The position numbers were made by a program, and so were the translations under genes. A DNA stretch of 64,000 nucleotides, taken from the NCBI RefSeq assembly GCF_900107155.1, contig NZ_FNOX01000005.1, forward strand, positions 310,001 through 374,000, given 5' to 3'. Positions 46,694 through 54,374 of this stretch are shown here, piece after piece. The notes under the pieces were generated by a model. That model was not told the DNA's origin, did not search any database, and saw only the letters and a list, made by a program, of their open reading frames with translations. This DNA is from Pseudomonas salomonii (GTDB lineage: Bacteria > Pseudomonadota > Gammaproteobacteria > Pseudomonadales > Pseudomonadaceae). Positions within the stretch are counted from its first letter, which is position 1; each line of letters starts with the position of its first letter.

Positions 46694-48886
46694 CTAGAAC
46701 GTCTGCCCGAGGTTCAGGTACACCGCCTGCTGCTTGTCATCATTGAACCCATAGCTGAAGTTCAGCGGCCCCAACGGCGTATCAAAGCCGAGGAAAATAC
46801 TCGCCGCATTGATATAGCCACTGTCGAACTGATTGTCGTTGTTCCACGCCCGGCCGCGCTCCAGCGAAGCCCCCAGGTACAGTGGAAAATCCAGCGGCAG
46901 GTACGAGCGCGGCGTCAGGCGGCGGTAGTACACGGCGCGCATCAGGGCGATGTTCTGCCCCGAGATTGAATCTTCGCGAAAGCCCGATAATTGCCGCGCA
47001 CCGCCGAGCAGGAAGCTGGAAACCACCACGTCGGATTTATCCAGGGTGCGGCCATAACGACCACCGAGTATCAAGGTGTCCGGGCCGTGGCTCATGGCCT
47101 TGTCCAGCTTGAACTCCCACTGTCGGTAGCGCTGGTCCGAACCCAGGCCGGGTTCGAACTCGCGATAGGCCAGGCCGATGTCTTCACCGGAATGGGGGAA
47201 GTACACGTTATCCAGCGAATCGAACGAATACTTGAGTTCATAGAAACCCTCGCTGAAGCTGACACTCGGCAAGTCGCGCTCGCCAACACGCACATCCGCC
47301 TTGCCCCAGGCTTCGCCGACGCCGAAGCGGATCTCGCCGCTGTTGCCGATCTGGCGCCCCACGTTCAAACCAAAACCGTAGCGCTCCAGGCGGTATTCGG
47401 CGATAGGGTCGCTGTCCAGCACCAGGTCAACGTTCTGCGCCTGGGCACTGAGATAGGGCGCGACGAAGTAGCGTGAACCCACATCCAGTGGCTGGTAGAA
47501 CTCGCTGTACAGCTCCTGGCGATCACCAATCTGCACGCGTGTCAGCCATTCGGCGCCGAGGCGGTTGATGCCGTTCATGCGGTAACTGGCGCCGAGGTTG
47601 TAGGCGCTTTCGCCGCGCATGTCATCCGACAGGCTCAGGCCCAGGCGCAAATAGTCGGTGCCGCTGCGTTTGCCGCGCGCGCTGATGACCAGGGTATTGT
47701 CCTGGCCCTTTTTCACCACGCGGTATTGCACCTGCTCGAAGTAATCGAGGCCATACAACGTGCCCATGTCGGTTTGCAGGCGGCCCAGGTTCAGCGGCTC
47801 GCCCAGGGTTTGGCGAATGTAGTAGCGAATCACGTCGTCACTGACTTTCGAGTCGTTTTCCACCTTGATGGCGGTGATCACCGGCGTGCGTTCACCCGGG
47901 GTGCGGGCCTCCACCAATTGCGCGTCGATCGGTTCGGCGGGGCGCAGATGCGCCAGGCGCACGTCGAGGGCGCGGGTGGCGCGGTAGCCGGCGTCGATCA
48001 TGTCTTTGGCGCGGCCGAAGTCGGTCACGCCGTAGGCGGCCAGCGGCGGCTGGATCAACACATCCCTGGGATGCAGGGCCTTGAGTTGTTCTTCGGAGTT
48101 GCGCCGGGTCATCAGGGTGATGGACTGGTTGAGCACATCCACCACAGTAGCCAGTTGCTTGCGTGAGCGCAGCGGCGTGCCGATGTCCACGACGATGGCG
48201 ATATCGACGCCCATTTCGCGCGCCACATCCAGCGGGATATTGTCGGTCATGCCGCCGTCCACCAGCAGCCGCCCGTCCAGCTCAACCGGGGCGAACACTG
48301 CCGGGATCGACATGCTCGCACGGATTACCTGGGGCAAGTGACCCTTGCTGAACACCACTTTTTCGCCGGTGGTGATGTCGGTGGCCACAGCGCGGAACGG
48401 GATTGGCAGCTTGTCGAAATTACGCGTATTGCTGGAGTGGGCGAACATGCTTTCCAGCAACAGCGCCAGGTTCTGGCCCTGGATCACGCCGAGCGGCAGG
48501 CCGAGGCTGCCGTCATCGCGGAAGCTGAGCTTCTGTTTGACGAGGAAGTCGCGGTCATCCTGTTTGCGCCGAAACGGCACGTCTTCGCGTGGCGGGGCGT
48601 CGGACAATGCCTGTTGCCAGTCGATATTGAGCGCGAGCTTTTCCAGTTCATCGATCTTGTAGCCCGAGGCGTACAGGCCGCCAATCACCGCGCCCATGCT
48701 GGTGCCGGCGATAGCATCGATATGGATACCTTGCTCCTCCAGGGCCTTGAGCACGCCAATATGCGCGAGGCCACGGGCGGCACCGCCGGACAGCACCAGG
48801 CCGATCTTGGGGCGTGGGCTTTCGACGGCATCGGCGATCAGGGGAAGCAGGCACAGAAACAGGCAGGACAACAGGCGGCGCATCAT
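46694..48886 (-). CDS. PlpD-like patatin phospholipase with BamA-type barrel (type Vd secretion)
   Basis: A single-chain type Vd autotransporter. Signal peptide, then a patatin domain with the oxyanion loop SGGAARGLAHIG (about 35-46), the nucleophile Ser in GTSMGAVIGG (about 63-72) and the dyad Asp in DGGMTDNIP (about 213). A POTRA-like segment (about 350-420) precedes a 16-strand BamA-type barrel ending LNLGQTF with the C-terminal Phe. The 730-residue length matches P. aeruginosa PlpD (PA3339). It probably exposes or releases a phospholipase A1. ATG 48886 is preferred to the upstream TTG. Confidence 0.93.
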   Translation of the reverse strand: MMRRLLSCLFLCLLPLIADAVESPRPKIGLVLSGGAARGLAHIGVLKALEEQGIHIDAIAGTSMGAVIGGLYASGYKIDELEKLALNIDWQQALSDAPPREDVPFRRKQDDRDFLVKQKLSFRDDGSLGLPLGVIQGQNLALLLESMFAHSSNTRNFDKLPIPFRAVATDITTGEKVVFSKGHLPQVIRASMSIPAVFAPVELDGRLLVDGGMTDNIPLDVAREMGVDIAIVVDIGTPLRSRKQLATVVDVLNQSITLMTRRNSEEQLKALHPRDVLIQPPLAAYGVTDFGRAKDMIDAGYRATRALDVRLAHLRPAEPIDAQLVEARTPGERTPVITAIKVENDSKVSDDVIRYYIRQTLGEPLNLGRLQTDMGTLYGLDYFEQVQYRVVKKGQDNTLVISARGKRSGTDYLRLGLSLSDDMRGESAYNLGASYRMNGINRLGAEWLTRVQIGDRQELYSEFYQPLDVGSRYFVAPYLSAQAQNVDLVLDSDPIAEYRLERYGFGLNVGRQIGNSGEIRFGVGEAWGKADVRVGERDLPSVSFSEGFYELKYSFDSLDNVYFPHSGEDIGLAYREFEPGLGSDQRYRQWEFKLDKAMSHGPDTLILGGRYGRTLDKSDVVVSSFLLGGARQLSGFREDSISGQNIALMRAVYYRRLTPRSYLPLDFPLYLGASLERGRAWNNDNQFDSGYINAASIFLGFDTPLGPLNFSYGFNDDKQQAVYLNLGQTF

Positions 48887-48967
48887 GAATCTCAAGGCTG
48901 GGCGATAAAGGCCGGTATTATAGTCATTCGATCGTCCGTGCCCGTTATGTCAGGAACTTCTCAATTT

Positions 48968-49255
48968 ATGTCTGCCAGCAAACCCGAGATCGTCATTACC
49001 TATTGCACCCAATGCCAATGGCTGTTGCGCGCCGCGTGGCTGGCTCAGGAATTGTTGAGTACATTTGCCGATGACCTGTCCCGCGTGGCGCTGGAACCGG
49101 CCACCGGCGGGGCGTTTCGCATCACCTGCGACGGCGTGCAGATCTGGGAGCGCAAGGCCGACGGCGGGTTTCCGGAGGCCAAGGTGCTCAAACAGCGCGT
49201 GCGCGACCAGATCGACCCGCAGCGCGACCTGGGCCACAACGACCGCAAGGCCTGA
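48968..49255 (+). CDS. SelT/SelW/SelH family thioredoxin-like protein
   Basis: A 95-residue Rdx-type protein: PEIVITYCTQCQWLLRAAWLAQELLSTFADDLSRVALEPATGGAFRITCDGVQIWERKADGGFPEAKVLKQRVRDQI. The CxxC motif (CTQC) replaces the CxxU of animal selenoproteins. Thiol redox function is inferred from the fold; the partner is unknown. ATG 48968 is chosen over ATG 48947 because AGGAA precedes it and family members start near this point. Confidence 0.92.
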   Translation: MSASKPEIVITYCTQCQWLLRAAWLAQELLSTFADDLSRVALEPATGGAFRITCDGVQIWERKADGGFPEAKVLKQRVRDQIDPQRDLGHNDRKA

Positions 49256-49258
49256 AGG

Positions 49259-50143
49259 CTACGCGGTGGCTGCCGGCTGTTTGGCCTGGCTGGCGCTGCC
49301 CATTAAGCCTGAGAGCACGATGGCGACGATGATCAGCGCGCCGCCCAGCAGCATGCGCAAGGTCGGGGTTTCGGCGAACAGCAGCCAGGCCGCGGTGATG
49401 CCATAGACCGGCTCCATGGCGAACACCACGGACGCGGTGCGCGCCTTGATCACCGCGAGGCTGGCGACAAACAAGCTATGGGCCAGGCCGGTACAGAACA
49501 CGCCGAGCAGCCCGATCCACAGCCAGTCAATCCCACGCACATCCGCCAGGCCTGGCGCTGCTACTGGCAGCAGGCAGGCTGCGACCACCACGTTCTGGCA
49601 CAGCGCGGCCTGCACCGCCGGAATGTGCCCGGAGCTGGCGCGGTTGTTCAGCGACAGCAGCGAGAACAACAGGCCCGAAAGAATCCCCCACAACAGGCCC
49701 CCCGTGGCTTGGCTGGCGAGGTCGAAGTCTGGCGTCACCAACACCAGGCCCACCGTGACCAGCGCCACCAGCAACACCTCGTTGGCGCGGATGCGCTCGC
49801 GGAAGATCAGCCCTTCAAGTATCACGGTAAAGGCCGGGAACGCAGTGAAGCCCAGGGTGGCGACGGCCACCCCGGCGACTTTGACGGCAATGAAGAAGGT
49901 CACCCAATGTGCCGCCAGCAGCACGCCGCTGACGACGAGTCGACGCCAGTCGCGCATCTCCAGGGTTTTCCAGGTGGTGTTGCTGGCGAATCGCGCAAAA
50001 ATCGCCAGGGCGATTACGGCAAAGGCGGCGCGGCCAAACACAATGATGGCCGGCGAGGCGGCCGCCAGTTTGCCGAAAACACCGGTGAGGCCAAACATCA
50101 GTGCGCCGATATGCAGGGCGCCAAGGGCTGAACGGGGAGTCAT
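49259..50143 (-). CDS. EamA/DMT family transporter
   Basis: A 294-residue, ten-helix drug/metabolite transporter of the EamA type, with two inverted five-helix repeats (LHIGALMFGLTGVFGKLAAASPAIIVFGRAAFAVIAL and VQAALCQNVVVAACLLPV...LLGVFCTGLAHSLFVASLAVIKARTASVVFAMEPVYGITAAWLLFAETPTLRML). Such carriers export amino acids or metabolites; the substrate is open. The decayed AraC gene directly upstream on the same strand probably was its regulator. Confidence 0.88.
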   Translation of the reverse strand: MTPRSALGALHIGALMFGLTGVFGKLAAASPAIIVFGRAAFAVIALAIFARFASNTTWKTLEMRDWRRLVVSGVLLAAHWVTFFIAVKVAGVAVATLGFTAFPAFTVILEGLIFRERIRANEVLLVALVTVGLVLVTPDFDLASQATGGLLWGILSGLLFSLLSLNNRASSGHIPAVQAALCQNVVVAACLLPVAAPGLADVRGIDWLWIGLLGVFCTGLAHSLFVASLAVIKARTASVVFAMEPVYGITAAWLLFAETPTLRMLLGGALIIVAIVLSGLMGSASQAKQPAATA

Positions 50144-50242
50144 TGCGATCCTTGAACCAACGGGGTGACAGAATCGCAGTCTAGAGGCTTGAGGGCGCCG
50201 GTGTCTGTCGCAGACCTCGCGAATCTTAGCGACAGGCTCTTG

Positions 50243-50585
50243 TCAGCCCGAGCGACGCAACGTGCCCGGTGAGGCGCCAAACTCACGGAGCATGGCGTTC
50301 GATGTGCGCATTGAACGCCGAATACGGCAAACGCTTGCCCGGTATCGGTTGGGCCAGCGGATGATTGAGACTGGCCAGCACCAGGCAGCGGCTGCCGTCG
50401 CGACTGCCACAGGCATGGTGGGCCGAGAAGGGCAGCACCATCACGCTGCTGGCGTGCACCTGGCTGCCCTGGCCATCGACTTCCAGGTCCAGGTGCCCCG
50501 ACAACCCGAACACCAACTGGGCGTGATCATGGCTGTGGGCGAGCGGTTCTTCGAGGTAGTGGCGCAGCGTGAGGGTCGGTCTCAT
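50243..50585 (-). pseudogene. Decayed AraC-family regulator (cupin domain kept, HTH lost)
   Basis: A start at 50585 (AGGAGA in front) opens an AraC-type N-terminal cupin: MRPTLTLRHYLEEPLAHSHDHAQLVFGLSGHLDLEV...HASSVMVLPFSAHHACGSRDGSRCLVL, then SLNHPLAQPIPGKRLPYSAFNAHIERHA and a stop at 50283. Immediately afterwards, in another frame, comes MLREFGASPGTLRRSG and a stop (50243), the normal last residues of the DNA-binding domain. The two helix-turn-helix motifs between are missing, so the gene seems to have suffered an out-of-frame internal deletion, and the cupin also looks shortened after RCLVL. Confidence 0.7.
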
Positions 50586-50723
50586 CGCAGTCTCCTGGGC
50601 AGCAGGCCTGCAGTCTGCAACGCTTCTGAGGGCTGCGAGCGCTGTCATCAGACTGACGCACAGTTGTCATGGGCTATTAACCGCCTGGGCGCAAGCTCGC
50701 GAAAACACCGTCGAGGGATGCCC

Positions 50724-51533
50724 ATGACCAGTGCCGAGTTCGTTAAACCCAGCCGCAAACAACGGGTTCGTACCCTGTGGATCTCCGACGTGCACTTGGG
50801 CACCCGGGATTGCCAGGCCGAGCACCTGTCGCAGTTCCTCAAGGGCTACCACGCCGACAAGGTCTACCTGGTGGGCGATATCATCGACGGCTGGAAAATG
50901 CGCGGCGGCATGTATTGGCCCCAGGCTCATACCAATGTGATCCGCCGCTTGCTCACCATGGCCAAGCGCGGCACCGAGGTGATCTACGTCACCGGCAACC
51001 ACGACGAATTCCTGCGCCGCTACTCCAAGCTGATCCTGGGCAATATCCAGCTGGTGGACGAGGCCGTGCACGTCACTGCCGATGGCCGCCACCTGCTGGT
51101 GATTCACGGCGATCAATTTGATGTGATCACCCGATACCACCGTTGGCTGGCCTTCCTGGGCGATTCGGCCTACGAGTTCACCCTCACGCTCAACCGTTGG
51201 CTCAATCACTGGCGTGCGCGGTATGGCTATGGCTACTGGTCGTTGTCGGCGTACCTGAAGCACAAGGTCAAGACGGCGGTGAGTTTTATCAGCGATTTTG
51301 AAGAAGCGATCGCCCACGAAGTGACCAAGCGCGAGTTGCATGGCGTGGTGTGCGGGCATATTCACCATGCCGAGATTCGCAAGGTGGGCGAGGTGGACTA
51401 CCTTAATTGCGGGGATTGGGTGGAGTCGTGCACCGCGTTGATCGAGCACTGGGATGGCAGTATCGAGTTGTATCGGTTGGCGGATGCGCAGGCCAAAGAG
51501 GCGCAGTTGAAGGCCGAGATGGTTGCGGGCTAG
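50724..51533 (+). CDS. LpxH-like metallophosphoesterase (UDP-2,3-diacylglucosamine diphosphatase type)
   Basis: A 269-residue calcineurin-type phosphoesterase: LWISDVHLGTRDC (metal site 1), LVGDIIDGWKM, VTGNHDEF, LLVIHGDQFD and VVCGHIHHAEI carry the D-H-D-N-H-H ligands. The family is annotated as UDP-2,3-diacylglucosamine diphosphatase (LpxH2-type, lipid A pathway), but this subfamily is less well tested than LpxH and a second enzyme may do that step. Start 50724 follows GAGGG; MPM at 50718 is also possible. Confidence 0.85.
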   Translation: MTSAEFVKPSRKQRVRTLWISDVHLGTRDCQAEHLSQFLKGYHADKVYLVGDIIDGWKMRGGMYWPQAHTNVIRRLLTMAKRGTEVIYVTGNHDEFLRRYSKLILGNIQLVDEAVHVTADGRHLLVIHGDQFDVITRYHRWLAFLGDSAYEFTLTLNRWLNHWRARYGYGYWSLSAYLKHKVKTAVSFISDFEEAIAHEVTKRELHGVVCGHIHHAEIRKVGEVDYLNCGDWVESCTALIEHWDGSIELYRLADAQAKEAQLKAEMVAG

Positions 51534-51553
51534 AAGGTTCGCACGGTCAAAAA

Positions 51554-51643
51554 TGTGGGAGCTGGCTTGCCTGCGATGGCGGTTGTTCAGTCAGCTTATT
51601 CAGTGACTGACACTCCGTAATCGCAGGCAAGCCAGCTCCCACA
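51554..51643. repeat. REP doublet (REPIN), TGTGGGAGCTGGCTTGCCTGCGAT type
   Basis: Two inverted copies with a 30-nt spacer carrying the pair CAGTCA / TGACTG, between the phosphoesterase stop and the convergent phhC gene. Confidence 0.9.
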
Positions 51644-51663
51644 ATTTGATTGGATTTCTTCAG

Positions 51664-52857
51664 TTATTTCGAGACGTCGGCGATAGCCTCGGCCAGTAAT
51701 GCCAGACGTGTGGCATCAATGCCGGCGACATTCGCCCGCCCTGAACTGACCATATACACGCTGTGCTTCTCACGCAGTTGCTTGACCTGTTCGGCACTCA
51801 AGCCGGTATAGGAAAACATCCCACGCTGCGCACCAATATGCGCAAACTTCTCGGCCAGCCCGTGGGGCGCCAGCGCCTCCACCAGCCCGGAGCGCAGTTG
51901 TGCAATGCGCGAACGCATGGCCTCGACTTCAGCGCTCCAGCGCTTTTTCAGCTCGGCGTCGCCCAGGATGGTCGCTACCACTGCGGCGCCATGATCCGGC
52001 GGCGTCGACCACAGGTTGCGCGCGATATTCGCCAGCTGGCTGCGCACGTCCGTGAGCTTCTCGGCGCTTGCCGCGCACACGATCAGCGCGCCGACACGGT
52101 CGCTGTACAGGCCGAAGTTCTTCGAGCAGGAACTGGTGACCAGCACCTCCGGCAGCTCGGCGGCAAATAACCGCACCGCCCAGGCATCCTGCTCCAGTCC
52201 GTCGCCAAAGCCCTGGTAGGCGAAGTCGATCAGTGGCAGTAACTGCCGTTCGCGCACGATGTGCAACACCTGGCGCCAGTCGTCCTGGGACAAGTCAAAA
52301 CCGGTCGGGTTATGGCAGCAGGCATGCAACAACACCACGTCGCCCTTGGGCACGGTGGCAAGCGTTGCGAGCATCGCGCCCACGTCTAGGCGGTTATCCG
52401 CGCCCACATACGGGTAATGGCTGACCTTGAGCCCGGCCTTGGCGAAGATGGTTTCGTGGATCGGCCAGGTCGGGTCGCTCAGCCAAACGCCACGGCCGGG
52501 CAGGTTTTGCGCGATAAAATCCGCACTCAGGCGTAGCGCGCCGGTGCCGCCAGGGGTTTGCGTGGCACCGGCGCGACGCTCGCGAATCAGCGCTGAATCG
52601 GCACCCAGTACCAGTTGGCTGATCAGCGCACCGAAGGCCGCATTGCCGTGGCCGCCGATGTAGGTCTTGGTGGTTTGTGTGTCCACCAGACGCTGTTCGG
52701 CCAGTTTTACCGAGTGCGGAATCGGCGTCAGGCCCTGGTCGTCCTTGTAGACGCCCACGCCCAGGTCGAACTTGTTCGGGTTGGCGTCCTGGGCATACAG
52801 GTCCATCAGCCCGAGGATCGGGTCGCCGGGCACGCGGCCAATGGCATCAAAATGCAT
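51664..52857 (-). CDS. phhC: Aromatic amino acid aminotransferase PhhC (TyrB-like)
   Basis: PLP-dependent class I aminotransferase (397 residues) that converts tyrosine or phenylalanine to the keto acid. The family blocks are FDLGVGVYKDDQGLTPIPHSVK, GVWLSDPTWPIHETIF, LLHACCHNPTGFDLS and the PLP lysine in SSCSKNFGLYSDRVGAL. It is the last gene of phhABC, whose start overlaps the phhB stop by one base, supporting the catabolic role over a biosynthetic TyrB. Confidence 0.92.
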   Translation of the reverse strand: MHFDAIGRVPGDPILGLMDLYAQDANPNKFDLGVGVYKDDQGLTPIPHSVKLAEQRLVDTQTTKTYIGGHGNAAFGALISQLVLGADSALIRERRAGATQTPGGTGALRLSADFIAQNLPGRGVWLSDPTWPIHETIFAKAGLKVSHYPYVGADNRLDVGAMLATLATVPKGDVVLLHACCHNPTGFDLSQDDWRQVLHIVRERQLLPLIDFAYQGFGDGLEQDAWAVRLFAAELPEVLVTSSCSKNFGLYSDRVGALIVCAASAEKLTDVRSQLANIARNLWSTPPDHGAAVVATILGDAELKKRWSAEVEAMRSRIAQLRSGLVEALAPHGLAEKFAHIGAQRGMFSYTGLSAEQVKQLREKHSVYMVSSGRANVAGIDATRLALLAEAIADVSK

Positions 52858-53213
52858 TACTTGCGGCCCTCGGCGTCTTTGGCCACTTCGTCAGTGCGCG
52901 CAGCCATGATGAAGTCGTTGCGGTGCAAGCCTTTGATCGAGTGGCTCCACCAGGTCACGGTGACTTTGCCCCACTCGGTCAAAAGGCCTGGGTGATGGCC
53001 TTCGGCTTCGGAGATTTCACCCATGGCGTTGGTAAAGGCCAGGGCGAATTTGAAGTTCTTGAACAGGAAAACCTTTTCCAGCTGCATCACGCCGTCGCGC
53101 ACTTCGATGTTCCAGTCGGGGATCTGCTTGATCAGTACCGGCAGCTCTTCGTCGCTGACTTGTGGGGCATCGGCGCGGCAGGCTTCGCAATGGGCTTGGT
53201 TCAAGGTGGTCAT
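52857..53213 (-). CDS. phhB: 4a-hydroxytetrahydrobiopterin dehydratase (pterin carbinolamine dehydratase)
   Basis: Recycles the pterin cofactor of phenylalanine hydroxylase. 118 residues with the motif [41 protein letters not shown] (His pair, and the Trp/Asp of the active site) and an N-terminal cysteine-rich segment [16 protein letters not shown]. The position between phhA and phhC is diagnostic of the phh operon. Confidence 0.96.
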   Translation of the reverse strand: MTTLNQAHCEACRADAPQVSDEELPVLIKQIPDWNIEVRDGVMQLEKVFLFKNFKFALAFTNAMGEISEAEGHHPGLLTEWGKVTVTWWSHSIKGLHRNDFIMAARTDEVAKDAEGRK

Positions 53214-53310
53214 GGAGGTGTCCTGAATTCGAATGATTGAGATCAGTGAGCGTTACCCTAAAGCAACGCGGGGCCAGGGAACAGATTCACCTGGCCTCAA
53301 ATTGTAAGGT

Positions 53311-54117
53311 TCAAGCAGCTTCGGGTTTGGGCGGGACTGCCTTTGGGGTGAAGAGCGGCGCATGCAGACCCAGCTGCATACCGCGCTCGACCATGCCCAT
53401 GATGTCTTCCTGCGCCACCTCAAACAGGCGCTTAAGCTCAGGCAATACGAAGTACAGCGGTTGCAGAATGTCGATGCGATACGGCGTACGCATGGCTTCC
53501 AGCGGGTCGAAGGCCTGGTGTTCGGGTTCATCCGACAGGCAATACACGCTTTCTTTAGGCGACGACAAGATGCCGCCACCGTAGATGCGTCGACCTTGCG
53601 GCGTGTCCACCAAACCGAATTCGATGGTCATCCAGTACAGGCGCGCCAGGTACACGCGTTGCTCTTTGGTGGCCGCGAGGCCGAGCTTGCCGTAAGTGTG
53701 GGTGAATTCGGCAAACCATGGGTTGGTCAGCAGCGGGCAGTGGCCAAAGATCTCGTGGAAAATATCCGGCTCTTGCAGGTAGTCCAGTTCTTCGCGGGTG
53801 CGAATAAAGGTCGCCACCGGAAATTGCTTGCTGGCGAGCAATTCAAAGAAGGTCTGGAAGGGGATCAGTGCGGGGACGCGGGCAACTTGCCAGCCGGTGG
53901 TTTCGGCCAACACCTTGTTGATCTCACCCAGTTGCGGGATGCGGTCCAGGGGCAGGCCGAGCTTGTCGATTCCGTCCAGGTATTCCTGGCAGGCGCGCCC
54001 CTCGATCACTTTCAATTGGCGGGTGATCAGGGTGTTCCACACCGCGTGTTCTTCCGGCGGGTAGTGGATAAAACCTTGCGCATCGGGCTCGCGGGCCACG
54101 TAGTGCGTCTGCTTCAT
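53311..54117 (-). CDS. phhA: Phenylalanine-4-hydroxylase
   Basis: Iron- and pterin-dependent conversion of phenylalanine to tyrosine. 268 residues; the metal ligands lie in PDIFHEIFGHCPLLTNPWFAEF (two His) and the downstream Glu in the LYWMTIEFGLVDTPQGRRIYGGGILSS block. It lacks the N-terminal regulatory domain of the animal enzyme, as bacterial forms do. First gene of phhABC, read away from phhR; a TyrR/PhhR box lies 120 bp upstream. Confidence 0.96.
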   Translation of the reverse strand: MKQTHYVAREPDAQGFIHYPPEEHAVWNTLITRQLKVIEGRACQEYLDGIDKLGLPLDRIPQLGEINKVLAETTGWQVARVPALIPFQTFFELLASKQFPVATFIRTREELDYLQEPDIFHEIFGHCPLLTNPWFAEFTHTYGKLGLAATKEQRVYLARLYWMTIEFGLVDTPQGRRIYGGGILSSPKESVYCLSDEPEHQAFDPLEAMRTPYRIDILQPLYFVLPELKRLFEVAQEDIMGMVERGMQLGLHAPLFTPKAVPPKPEAA

Positions 54118-54236
54118 ACGGCTCTCCTGCTAGGCATTCGTTCTTGTTATGTCCTGCGATGAGCCTATTGATAACGCGGAAGGTGCCGGATTCCATCGGG
54201 GTCCGGCGCCTGCGCGTAGGAAAAGTTACCGTTATT

Positions 54237-54254
54237 CGTAAAGTTTTCGTTACG
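54237..54254. promoter_or_regulatory. PhhR (TyrR-type) box in the phhA-phhR intergenic region
   Basis: CGTAAA-N6-GTTACG; compared with the TyrR/PhhR consensus TGTAAA-N6-TTTACA the left half matches 5 of 6 and the right half 4 of 6. It lies between the divergent starts, so it could act on phhA and on phhR itself. Confidence 0.6.
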
Positions 54255-54336
54255 CTATGCCGACCTCTCGGTGTCTTGGGCTGGGAAAAGGTCACAAGCT
54301 GTCACATAATCTTGACGACTATCTGCGCTCAGCGGC

Positions 54337-54373
54337 AAAAAGCCCCGGCGCTTTCCCACCATTTGGGCTTTTT
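54337..54373 (+). promoter_or_regulatory. Terminator-like hairpin immediately before the phhR start
   Basis: AAAAAGCCC (54337-54345) pairs with GGGCTTTTT (54365-54373) around a 19-nt loop; the ATG of phhR follows one base later. The stem covers the place where a Shine-Dalgarno would be. Confidence 0.6.
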
Positions 54374-54374
54374 C

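Noticed and set aside
54118..54236. A sigma-54 promoter for phhA (GGCACC at about 54182-54187, minus strand)
   Set aside because: The -12 GC would be at 8 bp spacing; no GG-N10-GC pair was found, and PhhR can act with sigma-70 promoters.
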